Below are positions 61,462-64,000 of a DNA stretch of 64,000 bases, piece after piece; the first letter of the stretch is position 1; every line of letters begins with the position of its first letter. Source of the stretch: Clostridia bacterium. GTDB taxonomy: Bacteria > Bacillota > Clostridia > Oscillospirales > Acutalibacteraceae. The notes below the pieces were generated by a model, which was not told the origin of the DNA, searched no databases, and saw nothing but the letters and a program-made list of their open reading frames with translations. Both the position numbers and the translations under genes were made by a program. The stretch covers positions 62,001-126,000 of the forward strand of contig JAFZUV010000018.1 of NCBI GenBank assembly GCA_017618135.1, in the 5' to 3' direction.

Positions 61462-62230
61462 TGATGAGCCTCTTATGCTGAAACGCTTTGCAAGACTGAG
61501 TGCGAATATCGAAGATCTTAACATTGTCGGACAGTTTGAATCTGCCCGGGAAGCTGTTGATTTTGCAAAAGAACATCCCTTTGAGGCTGCTTTTCTTGAT
61601 GTTAAAATGCCTGTTACAAGCGGCATAGAACTGGCAAAAGAGCTTCGGGAAATCCGTTCGGATGTTATCATCGTATTCGTTTCTGCCTATGATGAATATC
61701 TGTGGGACTTTAATCAAATTGGCGGAGATTACTACATTATAAAGCCATACAATCAAGAAACTCTTGATATGACAATGGAAAAACTGCGCTTGCTTTTACA
61801 GCGGCAGCAAAAAGAGCTTTTCATTCAAACCTTTGGCAGATTTCTGGTATTAAAAAACGGAAGACCTCTTCCTCTGTCCGGGAAAGCAAAGGAAATATTA
61901 GCTCTGATTGTTACGCGGCGCGGGAAAGAAATCAGCAACGAGGAAATCTATAGTACCGTGTGGGAGGAAAGACCTTACGGGAATGTTGAAATGACTGTAT
62001 ATTATAATGCGCTGAGAAGATTAAAGCAGGTGTTGAAGGCTGAGCAGCTCGAAGATCTTTTGATCTCTACACAGAGAGGACAGTTGGTGAACACCGCCCT
62101 TTTTGATTGTGATTATTATGCTTGGCAAGATAAGAATATGGGTGAAAGAGATCGTTTTGAGGGAGAATTCATGTCGGAGTACTCATGGGGAGAGTATATT
62201 CTTGCCGATATTCTGAATGATATGATATAA
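61442..62230 (+). CDS. Response regulator with SARP-like winged-helix output
   Basis: 262 aa. The receiver domain has IIVDDEPLMLKRF, the phospho-acceptor Asp in AAFLDVKMPVTSG (about residue 56), and VFVSAYDEYLWDF..YYIIKPYN. The output (residues about 130-225, FIQTFGRFLVLKNGRPLPLSGKAKEILALIVTRRGKEISNEEI) resembles the winged helix of OmpR/SARP proteins, not LytTR. Kinases of the LytS type paired with such outputs occur in Clostridia. Target genes are unknown. Confidence 0.88.
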   Translation: MRAIIVDDEPLMLKRFARLSANIEDLNIVGQFESAREAVDFAKEHPFEAAFLDVKMPVTSGIELAKELREIRSDVIIVFVSAYDEYLWDFNQIGGDYYIIKPYNQETLDMTMEKLRLLLQRQQKELFIQTFGRFLVLKNGRPLPLSGKAKEILALIVTRRGKEISNEEIYSTVWEERPYGNVEMTVYYNALRRLKQVLKAEQLEDLLISTQRGQLVNTALFDCDYYAWQDKNMGERDRFEGEFMSEYSWGEYILADILNDMI

Positions 62231-62248
62231 GCAGGAAAAGATTTCTTA

Positions 62249-62287
62249 AATAACAGCGACCCTGAAGATACCGGGGTCGCTGTTATT
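62249..62287 (+). terminator. Two-component operon terminator
   Basis: A perfect 14-bp stem (62249-62262 with 62274-62287) beginning 19 nt after the response-regulator stop; the T tract is weak (ttattgta). Confidence 0.7.
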
Positions 62288-62297
62288 GTATAACTGG

Positions 62298-62339
62298 AAG
62301 TGCGTTAAGAGCCATGTATTGGTCTGCGCACTTTTTTAT
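62298..62339 (+). terminator. Second hairpin terminator
   Basis: The 7-bp stem aagtgcg (62298-62304) with cgcactt (62327-62333), then six Ts. It may back up the preceding hairpin. Confidence 0.65.
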
Positions 62340-62395
62340 TTAATTCATAGGGCTCAGTTTGAAAGCTTAAAGAGAGCGTATTAGTTTTTAATTAG

Positions 62396-62512
62396 TTGTC
62401 GTTTTACATAATTAAACAATATGCTGCGTTAATTGCTTTGATTCTCTCCGGAGCCGGTCTGCTTTGGACGGTTATATTTGCCAAAGGAACATTCAGGCGC
62501 AAAGAGGCATAA
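62396..62512 (+). pseudogene. Possible remnant of a membrane-anchored protein C-terminus
   Basis: A 38-codon frame with no convincing start (TTG, no ribosome binding site) reads IKQYAALIALILSGAGLLW, then TVIFAKGTFRRKEA and stop: one hydrophobic span followed by a short basic tail. This pattern matches C-terminal membrane anchors of surface proteins. It may be what is left of a deleted gene; a genuine small membrane protein is the alternative. Confidence 0.25.
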
Positions 62513-62535
62513 ACCGGTCGAAAAACAATAATTTT

Positions 62536-62580
62536 TGGAAAAAGCGGCGGATGGTATTACACCGTCCGCCGCTTTTTCCA
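62536..62580. terminator. Very strong palindromic hairpin
   Basis: A perfect 16-bp stem (62536-62551 with 62565-62580) extended by three further pairs including one wobble, with a 7-nt loop. A runs and T runs on the arms make it a terminator for either strand. It follows the possible gene remnant and precedes the proBA promoter. Confidence 0.75.
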
Positions 62581-62716
62581 TACATCTGATGCCACATTTC
62601 ATATTAAGCCGATTATTTAATTTCCTGCTCAAGATTTCGGAATGTTTCAGTATCAAAAAAATCGGTTATTGATATTTGCAAGTCAACACAAATTTTTTAA
62701 GAAAACGGTCTGGTGA

Positions 62717-62745
62717 TTGACTTAAACGATGTTGTGTTGTATTAT
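62717..62745 (+). promoter_or_regulatory. proBA promoter
   Basis: TTGACT (62717-62722), a 17-nt spacer, and TATTAT (62740-62745), 28 nt before the proB start. Confidence 0.75.
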
Positions 62746-62773
62746 ATATTTACAAACTTTTAGGGGAAATAAT

Positions 62774-63541
62774 ATGAGAATGGTAATAAAAGTAGGCACT
62801 TCAACGCTTGCTTATAAAACAGGGAAACTTAATATCCGCGCATTTGAAGAGCTTACAAAGGTTATTGCGAACCTTAAAAACTCTGGCATAGAGGTAATAC
62901 TGGTGTCGTCCGGTGCTATAGGTATGGGTGTAGGCAAGTTAGGCCTTTCAATTAAGCCGGACGATATACCTACAAAGCAGGCGGCGGCGGCAGTAGGGCA
63001 AAGCGAGCTTATGTATATGTATGATAAATATTTCGGTGAGTATAATCATACGGTAGCTCAAATGCTTATCACAGCCAATGATTTTGAGGACGAAGAAAAG
63101 CATAAAAATCTTACAAATACATTAGCGCGGCTTTTAGAGCTTCAATCGTTGCCCATTGTTAACGAAAATGACACCGTTTCAACCGCAGAACTAAGCATTG
63201 GTGACAACGATACCCTTTCCGCCTTAGTAGCGATAGACGCCGGGGCTGATATTTTGGTGTTGGTGTCCGATATAGAGGGACTTTATACTTCTGACCCGCA
63301 TAAGGATAAGACTGCAAAGCTTATATCGGTTGTTGAAAATGTTGACGATGTTTTATCTCTTGGAGAAGGGAGCGTGTCGGTTCTCGGTACCGGAGGTATG
63401 GTGACAAAGCTTCAGGCTGCAAAGCTTGTAACAGAGGCCGGAATAGATATGTTTATAGCAAACGGTTCAAATCCTTCGGCGCTTTACGATATTGCGGAAG
63501 GCAAGGCGGTAGGAACAAAATTCTTAAAAAAGGAAAAGTAA
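62774..63541 (+). CDS. proB: Glutamate 5-kinase
   Basis: 255 aa from the ATG at 62774 (aggggaaat upstream). It is an amino-acid kinase fold without the C-terminal PUA domain found in E. coli ProB, as is common in Firmicutes. Motifs: VIKVGTSTL, VSSGAIGMGVGKL, VNENDTVSTAELSIGDNDTLSALVA, VSDIEGLYTSDP and GTGGMVTKLQAA. It phosphorylates glutamate at the first step of proline synthesis; proA follows after 1 nt. Confidence 0.95.
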   Translation: MRMVIKVGTSTLAYKTGKLNIRAFEELTKVIANLKNSGIEVILVSSGAIGMGVGKLGLSIKPDDIPTKQAAAAVGQSELMYMYDKYFGEYNHTVAQMLITANDFEDEEKHKNLTNTLARLLELQSLPIVNENDTVSTAELSIGDNDTLSALVAIDAGADILVLVSDIEGLYTSDPHKDKTAKLISVVENVDDVLSLGEGSVSVLGTGGMVTKLQAAKLVTEAGIDMFIANGSNPSALYDIAEGKAVGTKFLKKEK

Positions 63542-63542
63542 A

Positions 63543-64000
63543 ATGACTACACTTCAAGTGCTTACAGATGCCAAAAGATGTTCGGGTGGCGCGCTGTTTT
63601 TAAATACCGATGTAAAAAACCGCGCAATAGAGCTTATGGCAAAAGAAATAGAATCGGCAACAGATAAAATAATTGCCGCAAACGAGCTTGACCTTCAGGA
63701 TGCGCGAGGTAAGCTGTCGGATTCAATGCTTGACAGGCTCTCGCTAAACCGCGAACGCATACTCTCTATGACTGAAGGTATGCGTCAGGTGGCGGCATTG
63801 CCGGATCCGGTAGGGAAAGTGCTTAGCGAAATAAAAAGACCTAACGGACTTGATATAAAGAAAATATCCTGTCCGATAGGCGTGTTGGCTGTTATATATG
63901 AAAGCCGTCCGAATGTCACCTCGGATGCGGCGGTGCTGGCTTTTAAGTCATCGAATGTTTGTGTGCTTAAACCCGGAAGCGACAGTTACCGTACCGCAAA
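63543..64000 (+). CDS. proA: Glutamate-5-semialdehyde dehydrogenase (partial)
   Basis: The first 152 codons of ProA, cut by the window end. The frame starts MTTLQVLTDAKRCSGG and runs open to base 64000. It contains LDRLSLNRERILSMTEGMRQVAALPDPVG and CPIGVLAVIYESRPNVTSDAAVLAFKSSN, diagnostic for gamma-glutamyl phosphate reductase. It reduces glutamyl 5-phosphate with NADPH. The start lies 1 nt after the proB stop behind aaaggaaaa. The catalytic Cys lies beyond the window. Confidence 0.94.
   Translation, partial: MTTLQVLTDAKRCSGGALFLNTDVKNRAIELMAKEIESATDKIIAANELDLQDARGKLSDSMLDRLSLNRERILSMTEGMRQVAALPDPVGKVLSEIKRPNGLDIKKISCPIGVLAVIYESRPNVTSDAAVLAFKSSNVCVLKPGSDSYRTA

Noticed and set aside
62429..62656. 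75-codon minus-strand frame before proB
   Set aside because: No ribosome binding site or family; it crosses a perfect terminator hairpin.

Overview
The window looks like a chromosomal segment of a low-to-medium GC Gram-positive anaerobe of class Clostridia, probably an Oscillospirales/Ruminococcaceae-like gut lineage. The taxonomic placement is inferred from gene content and order: sepF-ylmH-divIVA-lspA-rluD, the endonuclease type of MutL, Rex, a reverse rubrerythrin, and a split transketolase. No tRNA, rRNA or CRISPR array was seen.

Layout. (1) 1-17121, + strand: a dense housekeeping run of ylbF-like, mutS, mutL, miaA, a HlyD-like membrane protein, yggS, sepF, ylmH, divIVA, lspA, rluD, a HAD phosphatase, both transketolase halves, pduL, hemW, a histidine phosphatase, ung and an AbrB-type regulator. 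(2) 17156-23231: rex (- strand) is divergent from a reverse rubrerythrin gene whose 3' end carries a 4.1-kb integrative mobilizable element (18415-22538). The element has a MobV-type relaxase, a small ORF, a putative lipoprotein, a tyrosine integrase and 23-bp att repeats, and it supplies a replacement 3' end for the host gene. A small membrane protein and a 44-residue rubredoxin follow. (3) 23272-27094: an Ldh_2-family dehydrogenase, malic enzyme and citrate synthase. (4) 27226-29791: a UDP-sugar dehydrogenase fused to an N-terminal XRE helix-turn-helix, then a UDP-glucuronate 4-epimerase. (5) 29846-56888, - strand: 26 co-directional surface-glycan genes. They include a phosphoglycosyltransferase, about 13 glycosyltransferases, a Wzm/Wzt-type ABC exporter, a Wzy/WaaL-like protein, LicD, a TupA-type ATP-grasp protein, FdtA/FdtB, a CapE-like dehydratase, a DegT aminotransferase, a GNAT, a second nucleotide-sugar dehydrogenase and a YdjC-type deacetylase. 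(6) 57118-62230, + strand: a lysine riboswitch upstream of an amino-acid ABC transporter (predicted lysine uptake), then a cytosolic LytS-like kinase and its regulator. (7) 62774-64000: proB and the start of proA.

How the parts fit. The HTH-UGD fusion and the epimerase would supply UDP-GlcA and UDP-GalA to the convergent glycan cluster. That cluster has its own consensus promoter at 56945-56973 and runs about 27 kb to a shared terminator at 29803-29829. Rex, reverse rubrerythrin and rubredoxin form a redox/peroxide-defence neighbourhood, now interrupted by the mobile element. The most unusual items are the HTH-UGD fusion, the rubrerythrin-targeting element with 3'-end replacement and repeated arm sites, and the structured relaxase leader that hides a ribosome binding site and is read through by a short basic ORF.
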